Below are positions 17,076 to 24,889 of a stretch of DNA of 64,000 nucleotides, piece after piece. Numbering within the stretch: position 1 is the stretch's first letter; every line of letters starts with the position of its first letter. Source of the stretch: Planktosalinus lacus. GTDB lineage: Bacteria; Bacteroidota; Bacteroidia; Flavobacteriales; Flavobacteriaceae. The notes beneath the pieces were generated by a model. It had not been told where the DNA came from. It ran no database searches and saw nothing but the letters and a program-made list of their open reading frames with translations. The stretch is taken from assembly GCF_014640155.1 (NCBI RefSeq), contig NZ_BMGK01000013.1, positions 1 to 64,000 on the forward strand, written 5' to 3'. Both the position numbers and the translations under genes were made by a program.

Positions 17076-17797
17076 TTCAAAGAAACCAATCCATAAACAG
17101 CTGGCACACCAATGTGATTATTTTCATCCATCTTTAATGAAATGGTTGTTACTCCCTTTTCTAAAACATTAAAATTTTCAACATCAAAAATATGATCAAT
17201 GTCATTGAGGTTTACACCCTCCATTTTAGTTACTTTTTCAGTCAACACCCTTTGCAGTTGAGGTGGAAATTGACCTAATTTCCTTTTTAAGTCTAAAAAA
17301 AACACACCGGCGTCTGGTGATAATTCTGTAAAATACAATTTACCAATACCACCAAGAAGTATTTTTATTGCTTCAGTAAATGTTTTTCTGTCGTCTTGGA
17401 GAATTTGTTGCAACATTCCACGCATATAAAGATTACATGGGCCATAATTATTAGAAAATGCTTTTATTTCATCTAAATTCAGTGTATCTAAATAGTAGAA
17501 TGCAATATCCTGGTCTCCATAGTTTTGATTCGCAATTTTAATGGCTTCATCAGAAATATCAGTTCCGATAACTACATCAAAATGTTTTTTGAGAAACATG
17601 GACTGTGTGCCAATGCCACAACCAATATCAACTAAAGGCAATGAAAGGTTGAAATAGCTTGACATGATATCCAAATCAAGCTTGCTTGCTTTGTCCGGTG
17701 TAACATCCCAGGGAATTTGAGATGTATCATTAGCCATTGATTTGTAATAGGCCTCCCAATTTGATTTGTAATATTGTGAAGTAGAATCTGTGTTCAT
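17072..17797 (-). CDS. Class I SAM-dependent methyltransferase
   Basis: 241 residues. Motif I L-V-D57-I-G-C-G-I-G-T-Q is the SAM-binding glycine loop, followed by the motif II acid in I-G-T-D-I-S. The P-W-D motif near residue 30 and overall layout recall thiopurine-methyltransferase-like enzymes. As first gene of the export operon and coupled to the permease gene, it may methylate the polymer, as terminal methylation does in some ABC-exported O-antigens; methylation of another small molecule is equally possible. Its start is 189 bp from the divergent GT4-like gene. Confidence 0.8.
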   Translation of the reverse strand: MNTDSTSQYYKSNWEAYYKSMANDTSQIPWDVTPDKASKLDLDIMSSYFNLSLPLVDIGCGIGTQSMFLKKHFDVVIGTDISDEAIKIANQNYGDQDIAFYYLDTLNLDEIKAFSNNYGPCNLYMRGMLQQILQDDRKTFTEAIKILLGGIGKLYFTELSPDAGVFFLDLKRKLGQFPPQLQRVLTEKVTKMEGVNLNDIDHIFDVENFNVLEKGVTTISLKMDENNHIGVPAVYGLVSLK

Positions 17798-17816
17798 TAT
17801 TTAGGTTGATTAATAA

Positions 17817-17824
17817 CAAAGTTA
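17817..17824 (-). promoter_or_regulatory. Putative -7 box of the minus-strand export operon
   Basis: Read on the minus strand this is TAACTTTG, matching TAnnTTTG, 19 bp upstream of the methyltransferase ATG. A TTTG on the same strand at 17841-17844 gives a possible -33 element with a slightly short 16-bp spacer. The 189-bp gap 17798-17986 is the only control region between the two divergent operons; no clear plus-strand box was found in it. Confidence 0.4.
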
Positions 17825-17986
17825 GTGTTTTTTATATCCTCAAATTTAATGGAAGAAGTTATAAATGCTATTTTTTTTGATAAATTAGTGGCCAAAATAT
17901 TTTAGAAGCTTGTCTTATAGGAATTATATATATTTAAATGAGCCTCATGAATTAATACTTAGATAAGTAATATTTTTAAAAAACAC

Positions 17987-19012
17987 ATGGAATTAAATAA
18001 AAGAAGAGTAATTTTTCATAGGTTTTTTAATATTTATAATGGCGGTACTAGTGGGGGTCAAATAAAAGTAAGAGATTATTTTGAACACCTTAAAAACTCT
18101 GAAAGTTTTACACCAAAAGTATTTTTCAATCCCGAAACCACCTGGTTTGATAACCCCGGAAATGTCTGGACTTCATACAGAAATTCTAAAGATGAAATTG
18201 AAACGTGGGAATTAAAAAAAAATGACATTCTTCTTTTGGCAGGAATAGATTGGATGATTCTTAATGAAAAACAAAAACTAAATCCTCCCATTCCGGTAAT
18301 AAATATTGCTCACCCTCGTCATGCAAGATTACAGGATAAAAGAAATGAATTCCTCAAATATCCGGCAATTAGAATAACAAAAAGCAGCTTGAGCAAAAGC
18401 ATTCTGGAAAATTATGGAGTGAATGGTCCAGTATTTTTAATACCAGATGCCATTGATCCTAAAGATATTCCTGCACCCAATGAAAATCCTGAAAACGATA
18501 TTTTGATTGTAGGACTAAAAAATCCTGAATTGGCACAAAAAATTTATAAATCTCTGCTATTTTTAAATAATTTCAGAAAGAAAAAGCTTGTCATAAAGGT
18601 ACAACTTCCCCCAAAGCTGCCCACTCGAGCCAATTTTTTAAATTTAGTCAATAACTCAAAAACAATTGTTTTTTTACCCTTGGAGGAAAAATTTGGTTCT
18701 GAGGGATTTTATTTGCCTGCACTTGAGGCTATGTTTATGAAAAAACTAGTTATTTGTCCCTTTGCCATAGGAAATATTGATTTTTGTGTAGATGGTAAAA
18801 CTTGTATTATGCCAAAATATAACTTTCTCTCCATACTTTTATCAATTAAAAAGGCTGTAAATATGACTGGCTATGAAAGAGAAGGGTTAATTACAAATGC
18901 AAGTGAGATTACGAAAAACCATCTTTTGGAAAATGAGCAAAAGGCACTAATTAATCTTTTAAACCAAGTTGATACTATCTGGAATGATAAAACGCTTTTT
19001 AACAAAACTTAG
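17987..19012 (+). CDS. Glycosyltransferase, GT4-like
   Basis: 341 residues. The C-terminal half has a GT-B nucleotide-sugar site with E-G-F-Y-L-P-A-L-E-A, the E-x7-E pattern of family 4, and an early G-G-T-S-G-G-Q-I-K loop suits the acceptor domain. Overall similarity is looser than for the other GT4 proteins in the window: there is no E-P-R-K-N motif, so the assignment is to fold rather than to a subfamily. First gene of the plus-strand operon, starting from ATG after a 189-bp divergent gap. Its 3' end overlaps the next gene by 29 bp, which suggests joint translation with the two sulfotransferases. Confidence 0.7.
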   Translation: MELNKRRVIFHRFFNIYNGGTSGGQIKVRDYFEHLKNSESFTPKVFFNPETTWFDNPGNVWTSYRNSKDEIETWELKKNDILLLAGIDWMILNEKQKLNPPIPVINIAHPRHARLQDKRNEFLKYPAIRITKSSLSKSILENYGVNGPVFLIPDAIDPKDIPAPNENPENDILIVGLKNPELAQKIYKSLLFLNNFRKKKLVIKVQLPPKLPTRANFLNLVNNSKTIVFLPLEEKFGSEGFYLPALEAMFMKKLVICPFAIGNIDFCVDGKTCIMPKYNFLSILLSIKKAVNMTGYEREGLITNASEITKNHLLENEQKALINLLNQVDTIWNDKTLFNKT

Positions 19013-19841
19013 ACCTTCAGGGCGTAATGTGATTTTGACGGGAATACCACGTTCCGGCACTACACTTTGCTGTAAAATACTGCTTGAGGTTGAAAATCAA
19101 ATAGCTTTAAATGAACCCATTGCGGCACACCATTTCAAAAGTAAATTAACTCCTGAAAAAGTGGTTAAAAATGCCTTTGCAACCTATAGAAAGCAACTAT
19201 TAAAAAATCAAGCCGTCCCTATAAGAACAAGAGCAGGAAAGATTACAGACAATGCATATTCCACAGATAATAAAACAAGAAAAAAGGTGCTTGAGAGAAC
19301 TTTGGTAGAGTTTGATAAAAACTTAAATTCAGATTTTACTTTAATTTTAAAACATTGTGCCGAGTTTACTCTAATTTTAGATAAATTGGTTAAAAGTTAT
19401 GAATGCTTTGCTATAGTGAGAAACCCTCTCTCAGTATTAGCTTCCTGGCATAGTGTAGATGTTCCGGTTAGTGAAGGACGAGTTTACAAATCAGAAATTT
19501 TAAACTCCGATTTTCACATTCAATTGGAAAGAATAAAATCCCTAAAAGACAAACAAATATTTATTTTAAATTGGTATTTTTCACAATTTACAATGTTGCC
19601 AACACAAAACATCATCAAATATGAAGATATAATAGCATCTCAAGGTACAGAACTTTCTATTATTTCAGGGAAAGATACTTTTTCCAAGGATACATTGAGT
19701 AATCATAATAAAAATTCTTTATATAATAAAAAAGCAATGGCTAGTTATCTCCAAATGTTACTAACTTGTAGCGAAGGAGCATTTTTAGACTTTTACTCAA
19801 TAGAAGAGATTGAGCGTTTTGCAATTCAAATTGATTTATGA
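18984..19841 (+). CDS. P-loop sulfotransferase
   Basis: 285 residues from ATG 18984; a TTG 15 bp upstream also keeps the frame open but is less likely. I-L-T-G-I-P-R-S-G-T-T at 17-27 is the PAPS phosphosulfate loop; I-V-R-N-P-L-S-V-L-A-S-W-H in the middle is the 3'-phosphate site; I-K-Y-E-D-I follows at the expected distance. The class is the broad Sulfotransfer_1/3 group rather than the IPKTAGTS group of the minus-strand genes. It overlaps the preceding glycosyltransferase by 29 bp and the following paralogue by 4 bp. Shared D/N-V-P-V-S-x-G motif with that paralogue is a family-specific feature of unknown role. Confidence 0.85.
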   Translation: MIKRFLTKLRPSGRNVILTGIPRSGTTLCCKILLEVENQIALNEPIAAHHFKSKLTPEKVVKNAFATYRKQLLKNQAVPIRTRAGKITDNAYSTDNKTRKKVLERTLVEFDKNLNSDFTLILKHCAEFTLILDKLVKSYECFAIVRNPLSVLASWHSVDVPVSEGRVYKSEILNSDFHIQLERIKSLKDKQIFILNWYFSQFTMLPTQNIIKYEDIIASQGTELSIISGKDTFSKDTLSNHNKNSLYNKKAMASYLQMLLTCSEGAFLDFYSIEEIERFAIQIDL

Positions 19842-20662
19842 TTAAAAAAAATATCATACTAACAGGTCCGCCACGTTCAGGAACTACTTTGACTTGTAAT
19901 TTGTTAAACAGGTTACCAAATGTAGTTGCATTGCATGAGCCTATGAATTTAAAATTGTTTCCTGACAAAACAGAAGGATTAAAAAACACGATTGATTTTT
20001 TTGAGAACATGCGAACGATGATTGATGAAGAAGGCTTTGCAATTTCAAAAGTAAAAGACGGGGTAATACCGACCAACCCTTTTGAAGAAGGAGCATCAAA
20101 CAGAACCAGTATTGTAAAAAAAGGAAAATTTAAAATTAATAAACAATTATCACCAGATTATGTTCTTGTTATCAAACATAATGGCCATTTCACTTTTTTG
20201 TTAAAAGAACTCAAAAACCATTTTCCTTGTTATTCAGTTATCAGAAATCCAGTGTCAACTATAGCCTCCTGGAATTCAATCAATGTCCCGGTTTCAAAAG
20301 GAAATTTAACCGTTTTAAAAGGGTTAAATCCGGTTTTATTTGAAGATTTAAATACCATCGGTGACTTGTTTTTGAGGCAAATTGCACTTTATAATGAAAT
20401 TGTAAAAAGCTATTCATTATTAAATGAAAAAAATATTATCAGATATGAAGACCTTATTACTTCATCTGGCAAAGTGCTATCAGCAATAACAGAAGTAGCA
20501 ACCGAACTACAGGTAAAGTTGATTAACAAAAACAAAGTAAATAGTTATAATTTTGATCAAATGGAAATGATTGCAAACAAAATATTAAGAGATCAAGGAG
20601 CCTGGAGGGATTTTTACACTGAACAAGAAATTTTAGATACATTAAAATTTTACAATCAATAA
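19838..20662 (+). CDS. P-loop sulfotransferase (tandem paralogue)
   Basis: 274 residues with L-T-G-P-P-R-S-G-T-T at 8-17, A-L-H-E-P shortly after, V-I-R-N-P-V-S-T-I-A-S-W-N at the 3'-phosphate site and I-R-Y-E-D-L. It is clearly related to the gene just upstream across the whole length, and the ATG overlaps that gene's stop (ATGA). Both proteins are cytoplasmic by sequence. The pair sits between a glycosyltransferase and the pyrrole cassette, so the acceptor could be a glycan or the small molecule made by that cassette. Confidence 0.85.
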   Translation: MIKKNIILTGPPRSGTTLTCNLLNRLPNVVALHEPMNLKLFPDKTEGLKNTIDFFENMRTMIDEEGFAISKVKDGVIPTNPFEEGASNRTSIVKKGKFKINKQLSPDYVLVIKHNGHFTFLLKELKNHFPCYSVIRNPVSTIASWNSINVPVSKGNLTVLKGLNPVLFEDLNTIGDLFLRQIALYNEIVKSYSLLNEKNIIRYEDLITSSGKVLSAITEVATELQVKLINKNKVNSYNFDQMEMIANKILRDQGAWRDFYTEQEILDTLKFYNQ

Positions 20663-20678
20663 AGTTATACTGGATAAA

Positions 20679-21908
20679 ATGACCTACTTAGAAATATTTG
20701 TCAAAGTTGCAGTTGCCCTTGCTTTAATTCTGGCTGCTTGTCAAATAATTGGAGGATTAGCTAAATACATTTCACAACCAAGAGTTGTAGGTGAAATGAT
20801 AGCGGGCGTAATGCTTGGTCCAACAATTTTCGGAAACCTTTTTCCTGATTTATACATTCAAGTATTTCCACAAGATGTTATGCCATTCTTGTTTGTAATA
20901 GCAAACATTGGTCTATCTTTTTATATGTTTCTAGTAGGTAGTGAAATTAATTTGTCGTTGTTCAATAAAAAACTCTTGAAAGATGCCGGTGTAATTTCAG
21001 CATCTGCCTTATTAACGCCCTTTATATTTGGGTTTTTGGCAATGATATTTTTTGGAGATGCTCTCAATACTAAAGAAATATCCACTTTTTCTTTTACCAT
21101 ATTTATGGGAACCGCCTTTGCAATAACAGCATTTCCGATGTTAGCAAGAATTTTACAAGACAATAATATAATAAAAACAAAAATTGGAGGACTTGCCATG
21201 GTTTCAGCAAGTATTCAGGATGTTATAAGCTGGATGTTACTGGGTTTAGTAACTGTTTTGTCAATAGGTGATAGTTACACTAAAATTTTAATAATGATTT
21301 TTGGGGCCATTATTTTTGTTCTCTTTTTGTTTTATATGGTCAGACCGTTTCTCACCTATTTTATTAATAAAACTAAAAATCCAAATCAGGATAATACCGC
21401 ATTTAGTGTGGTAATATTCCTCTTAATAGTTTGTGCTATTTTAACTGACTATCTGGGGTTATATTCTGTTTTTGGAGGATTTATGCTTGGACTTGCCATG
21501 CCAAGAAAACAAGATTTTATTGAAGCAGTTTCAATTAGAGTAAAAGACATTACTTTAGTACTCTTTCTTCCTGTGTTTTTTGCTTTTTCGGGGCTTAATA
21601 CAGATATGACTATACTTTCCAAGTCAGGAATTCTTGGGCCAACGATCATTATTTTGATATTTGCATTTGCAAGTAAAATTTTACCTTTATTTGGGTCAAT
21701 GAGATTAAGGGGTTATTCTAAAAAAGACTCTTTTTCAATAGCATCTCTGATGAATGCAAGAGGGTTAATGGAGTTAATAATTGCAAATATTGGAATGATG
21801 TATGGATTGATTGATCAAACACTTTATGCCATTTTGGTAGCCATAGCTATTTTTACTACAGTTTCAGCATTGCCTCTTTATAAATTAAGCCAAAAGTTTA
21901 AAAATTAA
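20679..21908 (+). CDS. Cation:proton antiporter (CPA2 / Kef-type membrane domain)
   Basis: 409 residues with about twelve membrane helices. The start motif Q-P-R-V-V-G-E-M-I-A-G-V-M-L-G-P and the later M-N-A-R-G-L-M-E-L-I are hallmarks of the Na+/H+ exchanger domain of KefB/NapA-like CPA2 transporters; there is no C-terminal TrkA-N regulatory domain. It starts 16 bp after the second sulfotransferase and ends 65 bp before the carrier-protein gene. It may be ordinary ion homeostasis captured in the operon, or it may support export or self-protection for the cassette product. Similar antiporters turn up in polyketide and antibiotic clusters. Confidence 0.88.
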   Translation: MTYLEIFVKVAVALALILAACQIIGGLAKYISQPRVVGEMIAGVMLGPTIFGNLFPDLYIQVFPQDVMPFLFVIANIGLSFYMFLVGSEINLSLFNKKLLKDAGVISASALLTPFIFGFLAMIFFGDALNTKEISTFSFTIFMGTAFAITAFPMLARILQDNNIIKTKIGGLAMVSASIQDVISWMLLGLVTVLSIGDSYTKILIMIFGAIIFVLFLFYMVRPFLTYFINKTKNPNQDNTAFSVVIFLLIVCAILTDYLGLYSVFGGFMLGLAMPRKQDFIEAVSIRVKDITLVLFLPVFFAFSGLNTDMTILSKSGILGPTIIILIFAFASKILPLFGSMRLRGYSKKDSFSIASLMNARGLMELIIANIGMMYGLIDQTLYAILVAIAIFTTVSALPLYKLSQKFKN

Positions 21909-21973
21909 AACACAAAAAAATTTATTCATTTAATAATAATTATTTTTAAATTGTAACCTTTCAAACAAGATTT

Positions 21974-22228
21974 ATGGAACAAGTAAAAGATAAACAATTC
22001 TTACTGGATTACATTAAAACAGAATTTTTAAGTAATACAGAAATTGAGGGTTTTAATGAAGATACCCCCTTAGTTTCAAGCAGGATTATGGATTCAATTT
22101 CAACCATTCAATTGGTTGATTTTATTGAAAAAGAATTTGAAGTTGAATTTTTTCATCACGAAGTAGATCAGGAGAATTTAGATTCTGTCAATTTGATGTG
22201 GGAATTTATCAAATCAAAAAAACAGTGA
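21974..22228 (+). CDS. Acyl/peptidyl carrier protein of the pyrrole cassette
   Basis: 84 residues. The phosphopantetheine attachment site is Ser41 in R-I-M-D-S-I-S, followed by the helix II pattern I-Q-L-V-D-F-I-E-K-E-F. It is free-standing, not part of a synthase, and lies directly before a stand-alone adenylation enzyme, so it is expected to receive the activated amino acid as a thioester on the pantetheine arm and carry it through oxidation and halogenation. The next gene begins with a GTG overlapping this stop by 4 bp. It is not the fatty-acid AcpP: sequence and context differ. Confidence 0.88.
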   Translation: MEQVKDKQFLLDYIKTEFLSNTEIEGFNEDTPLVSSRIMDSISTIQLVDFIEKEFEVEFFHHEVDQENLDSVNLMWEFIKSKKQ

Positions 22229-23724
22229 ACCCTCAAATCAAGAGACTTGAAAATTTATTAGAACTATCTGCACAAAATTGGCCGTCTAAAACCGCACTGG
22301 AAGAAGAGGGGCGTTCCATCAATTATGAAAAACTAAACAAAGTTTCAAATTTAATAGCAAGGGCTTTAAAGGAGTCTTTTGGTGAAAGTCAATTTAGAGC
22401 TGCTATTTATTACCCGAAATCCATTGAATCTGTTGCGATACTTTTCGGAATTTTAAAAGCCGGAGGGACATACATTCCTTTGGATTATGAAGCTCCAGAA
22501 TCTAGAAATCTATTTATAATCAAAGACTGTGCGGTGTCAGTAATTTTTACTACATCAGATAAATGTCCTTCATTAAAAAAATCTTTGTCAGGAAGCATAC
22601 AGGATTTGAATATTGACGGTTTAAATCAAGTTTCATTATTACCAATACAAACTAATCCTATTCAGCCGGATGGTTTAGCCTATATGCTATATACTTCCGG
22701 TTCTACAGGAAAACCAAAAGGGGTTATGTTTTCACACAGCAATGCACTGCATTTTGTAAATTGGTGTTCAAATCAGTTTTTTCCTGATGAGAACAGTGTT
22801 TTTTCGTCCCATGCATCCTTCCATTTTGATTTATCAATTTTAGACCTATACCTGTCCATAAAGCACGGATCAAAATTAATTTTGATTAGCTCCAAAGAAT
22901 CCAAAAATCCCTTAGCTCTTTCTCATTTAATAGAAACCAAAAAAATAACTCACTGGTATTCAACCCCCACCATATTAAAACTGATGGTTAATTATGGAAA
23001 AATTGAACGACACGACCACAGTTCATTAAAATATGTTTTATTTGCCGGAGAGGTTTTTCCCGTCAATCCATTAAAAAAATTAACTTTACTTTGGAGTACC
23101 GCTAGATTTTTTAATCTTTATGGACCAACCGAAACAAACGTGTGTACATATTATGAAGTAAAACTGCCTGTTGACGTAAACAGAATTGAACCTTTTCCTA
23201 TCGGTAAAATTTGCGAGGGGCTTAAATCAAAAACTATAACCACATTTGAAGGAAAACCCGAGTTGTATATTTCTGGACCTAATGTTAGCCAAGGTTATTG
23301 GAATAATGAGGGATTGAATAAAAGTTCATTTGAAAATTCTGAAGGAGTAAATTGGTATAAAACAGGTGATTTGGTTGACCAGGATTTAGAAGGAAACTAC
23401 ATTTATTTAGGCAGGAAAGACCGGATGGTTAAGAAAAACGGGTTTAGGGTTGAACTCGATGAAATTGAAAATACCATCAACAGTAATCAGCAAATAATTG
23501 ACGTTGCAGTAATTGGAAAAATCAATTCAGATTTTGAATGCAGAATCATTGCATTTATTCAAATAAATGATGAAGAAGGCAATATATTGGAACTCAAAAA
23601 ATATTGTTTGGAGAATATGCCACATTATATGACACCCGATGTATTTGTAATTTTAGAAAATATCCCCAAAACAAGTACTGATAAAACTGACTATCAAAAA
23701 TTACATCACTTAAATGAATTTTGA
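22225..23724 (+). CDS. Stand-alone adenylation enzyme, predicted L-prolyl-carrier-protein ligase
   Basis: 499 residues from GTG 22225, which overlaps the carrier-protein stop (GTGA); the frame is open 9 codons further up, but that start lies deep inside the carrier gene. It has all adenylation cores: Y156-T-S-G-S-T-G-K (A3), Y299-G-P-T-E-T (A5), K-T-G-D-L (A7), G-R-K-D-R (A8) and catalytic K487 (A10). Aligned by hand to the GrsA phenylalanine domain, the specificity residues are D202, L203, L206, Y245, L272, A274, L298, V306, C307 and K487, that is DLLYLALVCK, which matches the code I know for the proline enzymes of pyrrole pathways (PltF; RedM differs by one residue). It activates proline with ATP and loads the neighbouring carrier. 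Its 3' end overlaps the dehydrogenase gene by 11 bp. Confidence 0.88.
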   Translation: MNPQIKRLENLLELSAQNWPSKTALEEEGRSINYEKLNKVSNLIARALKESFGESQFRAAIYYPKSIESVAILFGILKAGGTYIPLDYEAPESRNLFIIKDCAVSVIFTTSDKCPSLKKSLSGSIQDLNIDGLNQVSLLPIQTNPIQPDGLAYMLYTSGSTGKPKGVMFSHSNALHFVNWCSNQFFPDENSVFSSHASFHFDLSILDLYLSIKHGSKLILISSKESKNPLALSHLIETKKITHWYSTPTILKLMVNYGKIERHDHSSLKYVLFAGEVFPVNPLKKLTLLWSTARFFNLYGPTETNVCTYYEVKLPVDVNRIEPFPIGKICEGLKSKTITTFEGKPELYISGPNVSQGYWNNEGLNKSSFENSEGVNWYKTGDLVDQDLEGNYIYLGRKDRMVKKNGFRVELDEIENTINSNQQIIDVAVIGKINSDFECRIIAFIQINDEEGNILELKKYCLENMPHYMTPDVFVILENIPKTSTDKTDYQKLHHLNEF

Positions 23725-24859
23725 ATACACCAAAGCACAACTGGAGCTGCAAGATGAAATTTCTCATTTTGTAAAGCATACAATCAATAAAATGGGGTTT
23801 ATTGATAAAAAAAGACCATTCAACGCTGAAGAGTGGAAGGAAGTTGGTAATCTCAAAATCCATGGTTTACCTATACCTGTAGAATTTGGAGGGAGAGGCT
23901 TTGATGCGCTGTCATCAACTATTGCCTTGGAAGAATTAAGCTATCACTGTGAGGATGGTGGACTGCCTTTTGCTATTGCGGCACAGATGTTATCTTGTTT
24001 GATTCCAATCTGGAAAAATGGAAGTGACAGTCAAAGAAATAATTTTTTACCAAAACTTTGTGATGGTTCATACATAATTGCAAACAGTATTACCGAGCAA
24101 GAAACAGGATCTGATATTTATGGAATGAAATCTACCGCTAAACAGGAAGGGGGTGATTTTATTATTCAAGCTCAAAAAACATTAATAACAAATGCACCAC
24201 TGGCTGGCTGGTCTTTGGTCTACGTTGCTACAAATCCTGAAAAAAGGTACTTTGGGGGTGTTTCTGCCTTTATAATCGATCATAGTTTAAGCGGTGTAAA
24301 TTCCAATTTAGCTCTTAAAAAATTAGGCTTGGAAAGCGTTCAAATGGGAAATCAAAGTTTTGAAAATGTAAAAGTTAGCGAAAAAGATTTACTGGGTAAA
24401 TTAGGTTCCGGAGGCCCTATATTCCAGTCTAGTATGGAGTGGGAAAGGGCTTGTCTGGGAGCTGTTCATTTAGGCAGAATGAAAAAAATTATCGATTTTT
24501 TAATCCTTTTTGTTAAAAATAGAAATGTAGGGGGTAATCCGATAAGTAAATATCAAAGTATTTCACACAAGATTGCCGATATGAAAATTAAAATTGAAAC
24601 ATCAAGATTAATACTTTACAAAGCTGCATCCAATCTAGATTCTAACAAAGAAACAGGAATAACAGCTTCTATAGCAAAGTTGTATATAAGCGAGGCCTAT
24701 CGGACTATGTGTTATGACGCCTTTTCTATAATGGGTGGAAGTGCTTATTTATCAGGAAGCTTTATTGAAAATTACATTAAGGATTCATTAAGTTCAACTA
24801 TTTATTCAGGAACTTCAGAAATACAACGAAACATAATTTCAGGATATTTAAAAATTTAA
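23714..24859 (+). CDS. Acyl-CoA-dehydrogenase-fold flavoenzyme, predicted prolyl-carrier-protein dehydrogenase
   Basis: 381 residues with the acyl-CoA dehydrogenase fold: N-S-I-T-E-Q-E-T-G-S-D (FAD/substrate loop), and the C-terminal Y-S365-G-T-S-E-I-Q-R. Most members have Glu where Ser365 stands (Y-E-G-T). Here the likely base is E244 in E-W-E-R-A-C-L, the position used by isovaleryl-CoA dehydrogenase and, as I recall, by PltE/RedW. That layout, and its place right after a proline ligase and carrier protein, point to oxidation of carrier-bound proline to the pyrrole-2-carboxyl thioester (four-electron oxidation with FAD). The start codon lies 11 bp inside the preceding gene. Confidence 0.87.
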   Translation: MNFEYTKAQLELQDEISHFVKHTINKMGFIDKKRPFNAEEWKEVGNLKIHGLPIPVEFGGRGFDALSSTIALEELSYHCEDGGLPFAIAAQMLSCLIPIWKNGSDSQRNNFLPKLCDGSYIIANSITEQETGSDIYGMKSTAKQEGGDFIIQAQKTLITNAPLAGWSLVYVATNPEKRYFGGVSAFIIDHSLSGVNSNLALKKLGLESVQMGNQSFENVKVSEKDLLGKLGSGGPIFQSSMEWERACLGAVHLGRMKKIIDFLILFVKNRNVGGNPISKYQSISHKIADMKIKIETSRLILYKAASNLDSNKETGITASIAKLYISEAYRTMCYDAFSIMGGSAYLSGSFIENYIKDSLSSTIYSGTSEIQRNIISGYLKI

Positions 24860-24889
24860 ATTAGATTTGTGAATCAATAAACATAAACT

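Noticed and set aside
19741-20076. 111-residue minus-strand frame across the two sulfotransferases
   Set aside because: Antisense shadow of real genes with intact motifs.
22198-22224. Longer start (GTG at 22198) for the adenylation enzyme
   Set aside because: It would put the start 31 bp inside the carrier-protein gene; GTG at 22225 gives a four-base stop/start overlap and a normal N-terminus.
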